Positions 1-10,769 of a stretch of DNA of 64,000 nucleotides are shown here, in pieces (position 1 is the stretch's first letter; the number at the start of each line of letters is the position of its first letter). Source of the DNA: Cryptomeria japonica (lineage: Eukaryota > Streptophyta > Pinopsida > Cupressales > Cupressaceae); the NCBI RefSeq assembly GCF_030272615.1, contig NC_081414.1, forward strand, positions 232,796,733-232,860,732, written 5' to 3'. The notes under the pieces were generated by a model. That model was given only the letters and a program-made list of their open reading frames with translations. It had not been told where the DNA came from and ran no database searches. The position numbers were made by a program, and so were the translations under genes.

Positions 1-54
1 TGGAAACCTACTTGTTTGTCTGATGCTGTACATAACCAAACAAGTACCCAGTAT

Positions 55-66
55 TGATATCAGAGC
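55..66 (+). other. Degenerate copia primer-binding site (element A)
   Basis: TGATATCAGAGC followed by TTGG matches the plant Ty1/copia initiator-Met tRNA primer site (TGGTATCAGAGC) with one change. It marks the start of the internal region of the element whose 3' LTR ends at 3431. The bases before it do not resemble the end of that 3' LTR, so the 5' LTR is either outside the window or rearranged. Confidence 0.5.
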
Positions 67-650
67 TTGGTCCTCTATTTTCAAAAGTCTTACAGCTTGA
101 GGAAGATCTTGACACCAGTAGAGATGGAAAACTTGAGAGAACAATTGAAAATAGCTCTTTCAGACTATGATGCAGAAAAGGTGAAAAATATCAAACTTGA
201 AGATGATCTAAAGACTGCTCAAGATATCATTCAAGCACTTCAAGAAAATCTTACCATTGCAAGAAATAAGAGAAGAGAACTTTGTGAAAAAATGCAGAAT
301 GAGAATGATGAAAAGGAAACTCTTAATGATCTGGTAAACAAGCTAAGACAAGAAAACAGTACAACACAGAATGAGATGCATGATATGACTATGAGATTTT
401 GAAAGAAATTGAAGATAGGAAGAAGAATGAAGAAGACTTGGCCAGAAGACTAAATGATGTTGGAAATGAGAACACAAGACTTAGTCATGAAAATGATATG
501 TTGAAGATAGATTTAATGCACACACAAAATGACAGAACTGAACTCATAAGACAGAAAGGAATCTTGGAAAGTGAACTAACTTCTGCAAATCATCATAAAG
601 AAAAATTCAAGAAAAGTTCAGAAGAACTTGGTCACATGCTGAAGAATTAG
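67..650 (+). pseudogene. gag-like coiled-coil region, frameshifted (element A)
   Basis: Two overlapping open stretches in different frames (67-402 and 399-650) encode a continuous Lys/Glu/Asn-rich, heptad-like helix, for example residues LREQLKIALSDYDAEKV and EDLARRLNDVGNENTRLSHE. The frame change near 400 looks like one indel in an originally single coiled-coil protein. The copia PBS lies just upstream and CCHC knuckles follow at 750-1060, so this is most likely the N-terminal and central part of a gag-type structural protein. No capsid signature could be recognised with confidence. The initiator is uncertain; the ATG at 124 begins the clearly helical part. Confidence 0.5.
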
Positions 651-751
651 AAACCTAATGGTGATACAAATGGGCTTAGTTTTGAAGTTGGTGAAAGCTC
701 TGATACTGCAAAAATCATGATCATAGCAAACCGGTAAGACAACCTATTGCT

Positions 752-1234
752 TACAAATTTAATGGCAAATGGTTTAACTGTAACAAGTATGGTCATAGAG
801 AAAATCAGTGTAGATGTAGAAATTATCAGAACACTAATACACCCACCGGTCAATGTTCTAAATGCAACAAAGTTGGTCATAATTTAGAAAATTGCAGAAT
901 GAATGTAAGATGTTATATTTGTGGAAGATTTAGACATTTATCTAATCAATGCAGAACACATACCGACATAGGATATGAGAAAGCTATTCAGAAAAACAAT
1001 GTGACTTGTTATGCCTGTAACAAGATTGGACACATTGCTAAGTTTTGTAGAATCAAGACCTCACCGACAAATAACAAAGGTCCTAGTTTGAAAGGTAAAG
1101 AAAAGGTTGAAGAGGTAAAGCAAGAATTCTCAAAACAATGGATTACAAAGTCAGATCAAAATGTTGATGTGAATACTCCTCCACCGGCAGAACAAAGTAA
1201 CACTCCATCGATAGGAGACTCTTCATCTAACTAA
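752..1234 (+). pseudogene. gag nucleocapsid segment with four CCHC zinc knuckles (element A)
   Basis: One frame runs through four closely spaced knuckles. The first is degenerate: Trp replaces the first Cys (WFNCNKYGHRENQC). The other three are intact CX2CX4HX4C: CSKCNKVGHNLENC, CYICGRFRHLSNQC and CYACNKIGHIAKFC. A Lys/Ser/Pro-rich tail ends at a TAA at 1232. Such knuckles bind nucleic acid in retrotransposon gag. Four in tandem is more than the one or two usual for plant copia gag. No protease, integrase or reverse transcriptase follows, which marks the element as non-autonomous. Confidence 0.65.
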
Positions 1235-1630
1235 AGGAAAATCCTTTGAGGGTTTAACAACTAAATGAGAAACATGCTATTATTCCCTCGGTTGATGGTA
1301 AGAAGTTGAAATTACTTCTATATCGACAGAAAAGTTAAGTCATTACTTAACCGACAAGCATTAAATGTGGTAGTTGGAGAAAATGACATTATAAAGCAAG
1401 TGTTTTGGCTCCATTTTCATTCACCAAGCATTCAAACTTTCGAGAGCGCAAAAATTTCTGAGCAACAGGCTCCCTCACAGGAATAGGTTCATGCAGAGAT
1501 AGTGCCACCGGCAACAGTTGAGAAACCCAAACCTTTGCTTAGAGAAATGCAAACACAAACTGACCTACCAGAGGTCACTACAAACAAAGAAGTTACTCAC
1601 ACTGACAGAATATAGATTGTTGGTTCTTCC

Positions 1631-2113
1631 ATGGTAGAATTCAGACCAACAAATTTGACAAAAGTTCTATTGGATTCAATCAAGAAAATAACAGAGTGCA
1701 GTGCACAAGCATACAAAGCTATCGATGATACAATCCCAATTTTGAAAATGATAGCACCCAAGTGTAATGCGGATAATAAAGATTCTTTAAATCAACTTGA
1801 CACATTGTCCAAGTATATTACTGACAACATTGTGACAATTGAACAAATAAATGAGGAAACATTCAAAGAGAAAATTGAGAAAGAAAAACATAAATTCTTT
1901 GAAGAGGAAATAAAGAAGTGCATGAGACAATTTGACACTCTTTTACCAGCACTATGTAAAACATTAAAAGAATTTAAAAAGTTGTACAAAGATACATGTA
2001 AAACAAACTTTTTGACAGTAGATATAGACAAGAAGATCAGTATGGTACAGGAAGAAATAAATAAATTAGCTGACAATTTCATTAGTTCATCTGAACCATT
2101 ATTAGTTTTTTAG
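1631..2113 (+). CDS. Coiled-coil protein of unknown function, broken downstream (element A)
   Basis: A 160-residue open frame starts at ATG 1631 and is almost wholly helical: Lys/Glu/Leu/Ile-rich, with segments such as FKEKIEKEKHKFFEEEIKK. After the TAG at 2111-2113 the same frame continues with coiled-coil character to about 2390 and further stops (at 2285 and beyond), so the parent protein was longer. It sits between the gag-like region and the 3' LTR, where an autonomous copia element would carry pol. No DDE, RT or protease motif is present. It may be a second structural or env-like product of a non-autonomous family. I do not recognise the family. Confidence 0.4.
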   Translation: MVEFRPTNLTKVLLDSIKKITECSAQAYKAIDDTIPILKMIAPKCNADNKDSLNQLDTLSKYITDNIVTIEQINEETFKEKIEKEKHKFFEEEIKKCMRQFDTLLPALCKTLKEFKKLYKDTCKTNFLTVDIDKKISMVQEEINKLADNFISSSEPLLVF

Positions 2114-2632
2114 CATAAAATAACAAGTTTTGAGGAGGAACTTCAAAAATTTGAAAAAGAGAAGGAAAGAATAAAAGGAAAGGCAAAAGATCTGAAATGG
2201 AGACTTAGTCCAAAATTGGACTACCTCGCCTCCTTGAGAAAAGAGATATCTAAGGCATTGGTTCAAGGACAGAAAACACCGGAGTAGCAAATGCAACACC
2301 TCACCGGTACAATTTAGAGGACAGAGGCCGCATTGAAGGATAGTGAACGGTTCACTGAGAGCCTGAATCTGGTATTAGCAAACCTTTTTTAGATTGTAAC
2401 CAATTGGTTATAGGGATGAAGCTAGAAACCACACTCAGTTGACACTTTGACAACCTTTATCATTGATGCCAAAGGGGGAGTAGTGGTAATGAGAAAAATG
2501 ATTAGCAGAAGACACCATCAGCTCAGGGGGAGCACATATGATTTGGCACATAGTTTTTGGTAAGACAATTTTGGCAGATTCTTTTTGGATGACACTTTTT
2601 GGATTTTTCTCATGAGTGTTGTCATCAATGCC

Positions 2633-2643
2633 AAAGGGGGAGA
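2633..2643 (+). other. Polypurine tract (element A)
   Basis: AAAGGGGGAGA lies one base before the TGTTGG start of the LTR. This arrangement (AAAGGGGGAGATTGTTGG) is typical of plant copia elements. A second copy of the string CCAAAGGGGGAG lies at about 2468-2480 and may be a duplicated or decoy tract. Confidence 0.8.
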
Positions 2644-2644
2644 T

Positions 2645-3431
2645 TGTTGGCAAATGCACACTCCAATGAGAGATTGTAGGTGATTGAAGGTTTTGTCATT
2701 GATGGCAACCTTACAATCATATGATACCGACAAGACAATTATACCGGCACCGACAACGACTAACTCTACACTAGCACACAGAACACCGACAGTGAAAGGA
2801 AGGATACCGGCACCCAGGCTGACAAAAATTTTGTTAATAATATATTTTGTAATTAATTGTAAAATCATTGTAAGCCGACATGGCGAGTTGTAATATGACT
2901 CATATATGTATGAGATCATTGTAGATCATTTTGTAATAAGGTGATAGGCAAAATTATGCAAACCTAATATGCGAATTTTAGGTTAAGGGTTTATGTATGT
3001 AGCAGAGCTAAAACCATTATTGGATCTGGCATAGCAGATGCTATTTTGAAGAAGTACAAGACATTGGATTATTATAATCCATTTTTGTAAGTCAGTGTAA
3101 CTTCCTTTTGTAATTGAGCAGTGAGCTCTAGGCACTTGGCGTTCCTGCATGTCCAGGCCCCTATTGTAGCAGTAATATTCCCTTATTGGCCAGTAAGTGA
3201 ATATTATGGGTCACAAATCCCACCGAGGTTTTTCCCACACTGGGTTTCCTCGTTAAACTACTGTGTTATAGTGTGCTCTTCATGTGGTTATTGTTTTTCT
3301 TGTTTACTGTATTACTTTTGATTTACCAGTACACTGTATTGATATGCTTTACATGTTTTAATTTAAGAAAATTAACAAACCGATTAGATACTGATTCACC
3401 CCCCCTCTCAGTATCTTTGGGAATCCTAACA
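2645..3431 (+). repeat. 3' LTR of copia-like element A (787 bp)
   Basis: Starts TGTTGG directly after the polypurine tract and ends CTAACA. The terminal stretch CACCCCCCCTCTCAG followed by CTTTGGGAATCC is the usual plant copia LTR terminus. Near 3220-3255 it carries the GGTTTTTCCC...GGGTTTCC motif pair also found in the solo LTR at 27790-28942. A TATA-like sequence lies near 2902. The base composition and family features fit a SIRE/Maximus-like copia element, which is inference. Confidence 0.8.
2726..2908 (+). promoter_or_regulatory. LTR promoter with four DRE/CRT-type RCCGAC cores and a TATA-like box
   Basis: ACCGAC occurs at 2726-2731, 2749-2754 and 2785-2790, and GCCGAC at 2874-2879, all on the + strand. 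A TATA-like CATATATG follows at 2901-2908. RCCGAC is the core bound by plant DREB/CBF factors. Position (U3) and spacing suit an LTR promoter; stress responsiveness is inferred only. Confidence 0.4.
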
Positions 3432-4190
3432 CCATCTACAAATGTTGATATTGAAAATAACTTCTCCTAAAAAATTCTCTCTAAAGTCTTCCCTCTTAAC
3501 ACCTTGTTACCCAACTCTTCTTCTATGTCTTCCCAAATTCAACTCTTGTTTGAATTCTATATCTAGTGTTCACTACTAATTCTTTTGAAATGTTCAACTA
3601 AGGTAGAGAAGAGAAAATTACATAATATGAGAAGGATTTTTTTTTGACAAGACAAAATTCAAAAATAAAACTACAATATTAATGAGGGCAAGGAATAACT
3701 ATGCTGGTAGATATGCATATCTTTTTGCATTTCACAATCAACATTAAAAAAAATTGGCATGAAAAATAATGATTGGCATAAAATTCTTGTGATAAGACTC
3801 GCCCCCAACCAACTTAAGATAAGCTAAGTGTCTACATGTGTTGAATGGAAGGGTCGATTATATTAATTTGCGAAGAGCTTGAAAAAAATATAATAATTAA
3901 TCATGAAAAAATACTATCAATGTGTATTAAAAGATATGAATGACAGTACTTGCAGAGGTTACACTGAATGGAAATGAAGTCTCCAAATGCATGCGTACAT
4001 CATCCAAAATCACACTAATGATGAGTTGGCAAATAAAGTGATGTTTGAAATTCTCTGACATGAAGTACATGACATGAAATGAAATGTTAAAAAGTGTAAA
4101 TGCAACATGTGTTGAAGAGGTCATCATGGAAGAATAGAAGAATGTTGAAAAAGTATGCCATATGGATGATGATAGATTGCAATATACCTC
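3432..4190. other. No recognisable gene
   Basis: AT-rich sequence between element A and element B. No frame resembling a known protein and no clear repeat was seen on either strand. Confidence 0.5.
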
Positions 4191-4195
4191 CCAAG
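4191..4195. other. Target-site duplication, left copy (element B)
   Basis: CCAAG here is repeated at 14659-14663, directly after the CA end of the element B 3' LTR. The next bases on this side are TG, the expected LTR start. Confidence 0.5.
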
Positions 4196-5132
4196 TGTTT
4201 ATTGTAGGAAATTTGATCCTGTATCAGCCAGTTAAAAAAGTTCAATTGCTTTTTGGGCAAACAAGTATAAAAGAGGTCTAGCCATCTCATTTGATACCTA
4301 ATCAATGACCTAACCGAAATCAAGATCTCAATTACACTCTAACAAATTCAAGTGAGCAAGCAATCAATCATTCATCAAGCATTGGAGTAGCATAAGTGAA
4401 GTCAATTTCAAGTATTGAAGATGACATCCATAACCAATGTTTTATGAAGACACTCTACATGAAACCGTTAAACCTTTATGTCAAGGTCAAAACAAAACTT
4501 CATCAAGGTATATATTGTTGTTTCAAGCATTTTCAACCTTTCCCTCAAAAGGAAATTATTTCATTACAGTCTGTCATTACATTTATCAATTCAATTTCAT
4601 GGTTAATTCCAAAACTAGGATTTGACCTAAGGTGAATCCCCATTCCCAACATTGTTACCTCTCTTTCTATGTGCAAGAAATAGGTGCAGTAGTTGTACTC
4701 AAGGAATCCGACAATATCAATAGTGAGGAATAGGTTCAACTTTCAACGCTAGAAAATTTGAAGGACTAGGGCAGATATGTGTTACTTGATTCTGAAAAAT
4801 CAAGCCAAACTTCTAAGAATATGTTCAAAACATATCATTTTTCCTAGATCTCAGTTGATGGCTCCATGGGACAGTTGTAGCTTACTGTTTTTATTAGTTT
4901 AATTCAATTATTCATGCTTTTACCCTCATTTCATAATAACATTTCAAATTCAACTATGAAAGAGGATAATCAATACAAACCCATTGAATCCAATTAGAAT
5001 CTCAGACCTTTCCCCATTGGGATTGAGCTTATATCTATTGGATTCGGCCCTCTTTCAATGTAATGGTGTTAATTGGGTTATTTAGTGGATTTACTTTGTG
5101 AAACCCTAATTCCTAATTTTTCTTCCATTACA
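4196..5132 (+). repeat. 5' LTR of element B, U3-truncated (937 bp)
   Basis: Aligns with 13725-14658: the same TATA context (TATAAAAG at 4266-4273, then GAGGTC), the same downstream sequence (AAATTCAAGTGAGCAAGCAA) and the same terminus TCCATTACA. It lacks the first ~240 bp of U3 found in the 3' LTR, yet it still begins with TG next to the target duplication. Short open frames inside it (4396-4635 and 4437-4625) are not genes. Confidence 0.65.
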
Positions 5133-5150
5133 TTTTGGTGAACCTGACAT
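5133..5150 (+). other. Primer-binding site of element B
   Basis: TTTTGGTGAACCTGACAT directly follows the LTR end. The related element C has TTTTGGTGAAACTAATT in the same position on the other strand. The cognate tRNA was not identified. Confidence 0.5.
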
Positions 5151-5177
5151 CCTCCATGCTTAAATTTGATTTCTTGG

Positions 5178-5444
5178 GACCATTAGGAGGGGCCAAATTA
5201 AGGTCCCAATTGAGAAAAACAAGGTGTCATGCCCTAGTCCCATTGAGGACCATGGCACCATGCCCTAGTCCTACCCCATTTTAGGGCTAGAACAAAAGGG
5301 CCATGTGATGTGTAAAGTGGAAATGAGGCTAGATTTGAATGGTAGGAGCAGAATTAGGTCCCAGTTCGGCTTTGGGACATGAACACTAAGGTGAGGGCCC
5401 AAATGTGGACCAAATTGTAAGGGAGTACAATTTAGGATGCTACA
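5178..5444 (-). repeat. Truncated 3' LTR of element C (U3 only, 267 bp)
   Basis: Nearly a direct copy of 10491-10757. On the minus strand it starts TGTAGCATCC after a purine-rich stretch (AAAGTTGGGGCTAAA). It stops after ~267 bp, before the TATA box and U5, so the rest of this LTR and any left target duplication were lost where it joins element B sequence at about 5177. Confidence 0.75.
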
Positions 5445-6079
5445 TTTAGCCCCAACTTTAGTGTAGGTATGAGCCTATGCAAATACTCACAATAAAGAAG
5501 ACAAAAGAGAGATGAAGAAGAGGAGCATAATCACAAGGAGTATAAGACATGACTAATTTCAAGGGACCCGACCTCCAATCTTAGGATCTTAACTCACTCA
5601 AACAGATGCAAGGGCACACAAAACTAGACAAAAATAAAAAGACAAACAAAGACAAAAAGACAAACGAAGGCAAAAGACCCAAAACATAAAAGCTAAAGAC
5701 CCAAAACAAGACCTCAAGTCAACTAGCCAAAGAGACCTTGATATCAAAATGTCTCAACCACTAATATCATTCTTGAAAAATCCATCTCAAGAATACAAGT
5801 GATCACATAAAAGAGCAAAGCATGCATCATCCATGAACCATCAATAGCAAAGATACGAGTTCATGAGACGAAGCAAAGAGAGAGCATGGATACACACTAG
5901 ATGTGTTTTTCTAGGTGATCCATGAAAAAGAATGATGAGAAAGGACATGGATACTTGGCCCTAGATATGTTTTTCTAGGTGATCCATGTTGGGGAAGAGA
6001 GTAGGAATAGTCTAGCTATGTTCCACTAGTTCCACTCATCCTTGTGTATGTGTGCAAGTGATGTCTGGTGTCAAGTGTA

Positions 6080-6425
6080 TAGCACCCCGTATAAGAGTTT
6101 GTTTCCTCTGGTTTCAAGTTTGCATCAACCTATTTAAGACATATAATGAAAATACAAATGTCAAGGGGTGAATGTTTGGTTTCAAGAACATCTCATTTAA
6201 GAGTTTTTTTTCTCTGGTTTCGAGAATATATAACCCCATTTAAGATAGATACATGTATGGTTGAGAACATCGCGTTAAAGAGTTTGTTTTCTCTAGTTTT
6301 GGGAATGTACACCCCATCTAAGACATATATCAAATGTTGCATCTGGTTTCGAGCGTGAAGCATCTTGTATAAGATTTTATTTTCTCTAGTTTCGAGAATG
6401 TATAGCTTGTTTAAGACATGCAAAA
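6080..6425 (-). repeat. Degenerate ~85-90-bp tandem repeat, about four units
   Basis: Four imperfect units share TTTGTTTTCTCTAGTTTCGAG-like and CCATTTAAGACATA-like blocks, beginning near 6081, 6186, 6266 and 6354 (+ coordinates). They lie in the 3' untranslated part of element C, close to its 3' LTR, where Tat-lineage elements often carry variable tandem repeats. Confidence 0.6.
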
Positions 6426-7077
6426 AAATGATATGAAAAAATATGGTACTATATGGTACAAGGAGGGCGATATGGGTGCCCCCCCTTAAAATATCAACAT
6501 AGCCCTATGTTGATATCTTAAGGAAGCTAGAAGCAAGGATACCCACTCTTCAACACCAAGGTGATATCCTTTAGGCAATCAATGTAATAAATCAAAGCTA
6601 AAGTGGGAGTACTCTTCAACCAAGGATGAGATAGTTGAAAAAGAGATATCTTGCAACAAGTGTAAAGAGGATCCTTGTGGGAGAAGAGATCATTTTTCAA
6701 AATAAATCTACCTCCAAGATGAGTTCTTGAACAAACATAACATCTTCTACCAAAAGAGAGGAAGGATAAAAAGAATGCATACCTTCCCCTTATGCTAGGT
6801 AAAAGTAATTCTTGATGCAGGATGACACACTTTTGACCCAATGTGAGGGGTAAGGTTATGATAGATATGCATTGCCAAGTGTAAAAGAGGTTGTAGCCAA
6901 GGACATACACCTATTGCATAAGAGATAATCCTTGAGAAAACAACAACTTCACACAAGGAATGACATAAAATCATAATCAAAAACCACTCAACAAAGATAA
7001 AATGGATCCTTAGAAAGGATATGAGAGAGAAATAAGTGCCCCCCAAAGTGTAGGGATAATGAGACGGATTACACAAC

Positions 7078-7520
7078 TTCCAAAGAGAGATTATTCATAA
7101 GAGATGTATGGTTTCAAACAAAGAATAGGTCCTAACCAAGGAACACACATTTAATCACATGAAGGATAATTATATGCGAGGAAGGAAATCACATTATGAA
7201 AAATACAACACAAGAAGAGGCAATATTTAAAAAGGAGAGAGAGGGGAAATGCCATCCTTTCCCCCAAGCAAGAGGACAAGGAAAAATTAGGATGAAAGAT
7301 CATACATTTTCTAAGGAGAGATTATTCATACATAAGAGACATTTTGTTTCAAACAAAGAATAGGTCCTAACCAAGGAACACACATGCATTCACATGAAGG
7401 ATAATTCCATGTGAGAAATGACATCACATTATGAAAAATGCAATTCGTAAAGGAAATAGTGAAACCTTGGAAAGATGAAAGATAATATTCTTTCCCCCCA
7501 AGCATAGAGACAATAATAAA
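7078..7520 (-). repeat. Direct duplication, ~230-bp period
   Basis: 7078-7290 and 7312-7520 share long blocks, for example AACAAAGAATAGGTCCTAAC, CACATGAAGGATAATT and ATCACATTATGAAAAAT, with about 80-90% identity by eye. The copies are non-coding and part of element C. Confidence 0.65.
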
Positions 7521-7689
7521 TAGATTGTTATGTTGTTCACTAAGTATAATTGCACTTGAAATTATACCATCATGAATGACAATGATCCCCAATAGGTAGG
7601 CTAACAATGTCACATAGTGAGGATAAACATAATAGGAACTTGAATATTTGAATGATCATGAGAAATATGCCATTGATTGTCAAATGTTA

Positions 7690-8975
7690 TTTTTATGATA
7701 CCTAAATCAATATAATGTTGTATTTTCAGTTTCAAATCTTGACACTCATTAGTAGAATGGCTATGATTTTGATGATACTTGCAAAAAGAAGAATTTTCAA
7801 GATGTTGTCTACATTTCCTTCTTCTTTTAGGCTAAAGAAGAGAGATTAACTTGGCATGAATAAGATTGGACAAAACATTGTCTTGTTGTAATACCATATT
7901 GGAATGATAAAATGTAGATTCACTAGACAATGGAAGAGGGGATGTTGATAAAGGAAGAGGTTGGAAACCTAGCATTTCATTAGAAAAGTGTGATTTCTCA
8001 TGACTTTCAAGACTTTGTTGCACACATCCTAAAAAATTTCCATTGTATCCATGTGTAGGATCAAGAGAGGGTTCACTCTTAGGTGGAATTGGATTGAAGT
8101 TTAAAGAGGCCCAATCAATTTCTAGACATGTATTAGGAGAAAAAAATAGAATATCAAATTCAAACATCTTAGATTTTCTAGAAAAAGGAGGTGTGAAATC
8201 TAATGACCTCCAATCATCCTCTAAGAGTTCTTCTTTAGGAACTTCTTTAGTAGGAGATGGTGTACTTGTCTGAATTGGAGAGAGGATTGTAGGAACTAAC
8301 AAATCATATTGTGCTTCAATTCATATGTTTTCATTAGTTTCCAAAGAAAACACTACATTATTATATGTGTAAGGAACTGCATGATAATCAGGAACAATTT
8401 TTGGTTTTTGTTGAGGTTGGGAGACATCTTGAAGAAGGTGTACAACAACCTTAGGTTCCTTAACAATATGAATGATATTTATTTGATCTTTGTTAGGTTC
8501 TTCATTTTTGGGAGAGAGAGTATTGGAAACATTATAATGATGAGAAGTGGTATCATCCTCTTTCTCTAAAGTATCATCATGAGTAAGACAATATTTAGGG
8601 AAGGGAACATCATATATCATTAATGCTTCATCTCTTGGGGAGATTAGGAAAATAAGGTATGGAATTTCTAGGAAAAGTAGCCACAATATCATCCTCTTGC
8701 ACCAAATAATATGTACGAGAGAGGTACATTTTAGGAGAAGGATGAACAACATTCTCCAAAGATTCATCTGTAGGATGGAGATCTTTGAAAGAATTGTTCA
8801 TATTCTCTTCTTGCACTAGTGTGCCCTCATTGGTAGGACCAATTTTTGGAGAGGCTAAATCATAGCTATGAGTACAAGGGAGAACTAGATTATCATCATA
8901 CGCATGAAAGGGAACATCATGAATAGCTTTAATGTAGCTTGGAATTGAACTAGCACAATAACATAAGAACTCCAT
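7690..8975 (-). pseudogene. gag-like protein with Tat-type zinc knuckle (element C)
   Basis: On the minus strand, one frame runs from about 8767 to 7690 with stops at about 8321 and 7832; 8628-8975 continues it in another frame. The Pro/Ser/Asp-rich product ends with the knuckle CKYHQNHSHSTNEC and then QDLKLKIQ. That matches the C-KYH-(4)-H-(4)-C then L-x-x-x-I pattern seen in Tat-lineage gag, with Gly replaced by Ser. The frame is non-functional as it stands. The reader can compare the homologous knuckle CKYHCQPGHNIEKC in element B. A capsid domain was not recognised. Confidence 0.55.
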
Positions 8976-9558
8976 ATGCTCTTATGATCAAACAAGAAAC
9001 TCATATGTCATGTAACAAAGTAATGTTCACTCAATATATGCATGGGAAATTGAACAAAGGAGGGAAACTTCGAATTTCAATTTTGAAAATTGTGAGTAAA
9101 CAATGCAAAATTTTGTGAAAATGATTGATTAATCAATTAATTAAGCAATTTGATTTGTGACTTTGAAGCATAACATAACATATCATATAAATCAGATCTG
9201 AAAATGAATTTGAAAAATTATGTAACCTTCAAATAAATTTTAGAATTATAAATTGGGGTTTTTATAAATTCAACCACTAAATTTATGTAATTGAATTTGA
9301 AAATGAGATCTAGGAGGGAAAATTTGAATTTTAAATTTAATGAATAATCAAATGTGAAACAATTAATCCAAAGTAGACAACTCACAAGCTCAATTTTAAA
9401 ATTAAAAAATTAGGGTTTTTATGAATTGAACCTCTTTTTTATAAAATTCAATTGGAAATTAAACTTGTAAATGAAAATTTGAATTTGAAAAGCATAAAGA
9501 ACTTAGATCTAAGAAAATAAATAAAAAATTAAGGTGTAAGGAATTAGTTTCACCAAAA

Positions 9559-10757
9559 TGTGGAGGTGAAAACTTAGGGTGTCCACCATTAGATATAGTA
9601 AACCGATAATTTTTACTTAAGGAAACCATCACATTCAAAAGAGGTTTACAATCCAATATATCTAGTCACAAACCAACAACTATTAGGAATGACAATTCTG
9701 ACTGGATTGGGTTTTTGATGGTGTGAACTAATTAAACCTGTTTTGTAAATTGAATTGTTGAAATTAGGGTAAATATGCTAAAATGAAGGTGAAAATGAAG
9801 AAACAATAAGTTACAGTTGTGGAATTTAGTCATGAACCTGGATTTGAGCAATGTAAGCAGATTCAGACCTGGTCCTTGAAAGAGCTCCCAAAATGTTAGG
9901 ACCGTGGTGTCGGTCGCCCTGGTCCTTTGAGCTTTTTGCACACCAATGGGGGATTGATTCATCACTGTAAATAATGCTTATTCAGAAGATCACAACTCTG
10001 TACCTGTTTTCTACACATAGAAAGAAGAGAAAATAGGTTAGGAATAAGGGTTTGCCTAATTCTAACCCCAGTTTAGGAATTAACCTTGAATTAAATGTTG
10101 CAAATACTGAAATAAATAATGGAAAGATATACCTCAAATCTGCAATGATTGATAATAATGATTTGCTTCTTAACTATAACCATATATGTTGTATGAAATG
10201 ACATGAACATTAAAAAAACCTAATCACACACATGCTTGCATATGAATGATGTAATGTTGCTCCACAATGTTTGAATGAAGGGAATGCAACCTTGAAGACC
10301 TCTAGAAATGCTTGATGAATGCTCCGATGCTTGAATGCTTGATTGCTTGAATACAGATTGATTGGACACCTTATGATTCTCATTATTTGAAATGAGAGGG
10401 ATGGACCTCCTTTTATACTTGCCCATCGAAAACATCTTAATTTTCCAACATAGGCAGACATGGAGATCACATTCCCACTTAGCTTATTGTGACCATTAGG
10501 AGGGGCCAAATTAAGGTCCTAATTGAGAGAACCAAGGTGTCACGTCCTAGTCCCATTGAGGACCATGACACCACGCTCTCATCCTATCCCATTTCAGGGC
10601 TAGAAAAAAAGGGCCATGTGATGCGTAAAGTGGAAATGAGGCTAGAATTGAATGGTATGAGAAGAATTAGGTCCTAGCCCAACTTTCGGACATGAACGGT
10701 AAGATGAGGGCCCAAATTTGGATTAAATTGTAAGGGAGTACAATTTAGGACACTACA
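9559..10757 (-). repeat. 5' LTR of element C (about 1.2 kb)
   Basis: On the minus strand it starts TGTAGTGTCC at 10757 and ends CTCCACA at 9559, just before a PBS-like TTTTGGTGAAACT. TATA is at 10410-10417 (reverse of CTTTTATA), within the same GTATAAAAGGAGGTC core as both LTRs of element B. Its U3 matches the truncated copy at 5178-5444. Open frames at 9459-9965 and 10210-10509 are LTR sequence, not genes. Confidence 0.7.
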
Positions 10758-10769
10758 GGTTACATCAAG

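Larger units (their letters stand above)
5445..9558 (-). mobile_element. Internal region of element C, Tat-like non-autonomous LTR element
   Basis: Bounded by two LTRs with TGTAG starts on the minus strand. Only a gag-type frame with one knuckle (7690-8975) is recognisable. No protease, RT, RNase H or integrase was seen in any frame. 5445-7690 holds repeats and short unrelated open frames; 9000-9558 is AT-rich leader. It resembles the known class of plant elements that keep gag but lack pol. Confidence 0.6.

Noticed and set aside
2467-2479. Second purine-rich string as an LTR boundary
   Set aside because: It is not followed by a TG start or by sequence matching an LTR; the tract at 2633 is adjacent to TGTTGG.
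3440-4190. Continuation of copia element D pol to the left of element B
   Set aside because: If element B inserted into element D, pol should resume here on the minus strand, but no integrase or RT motif was found; the left part must have been lost or rearranged.
6146-7613. Several 65-127-aa frames on both strands
   Set aside because: They overlap tandem repeats of element C and share no sense with any family; repeat-derived.
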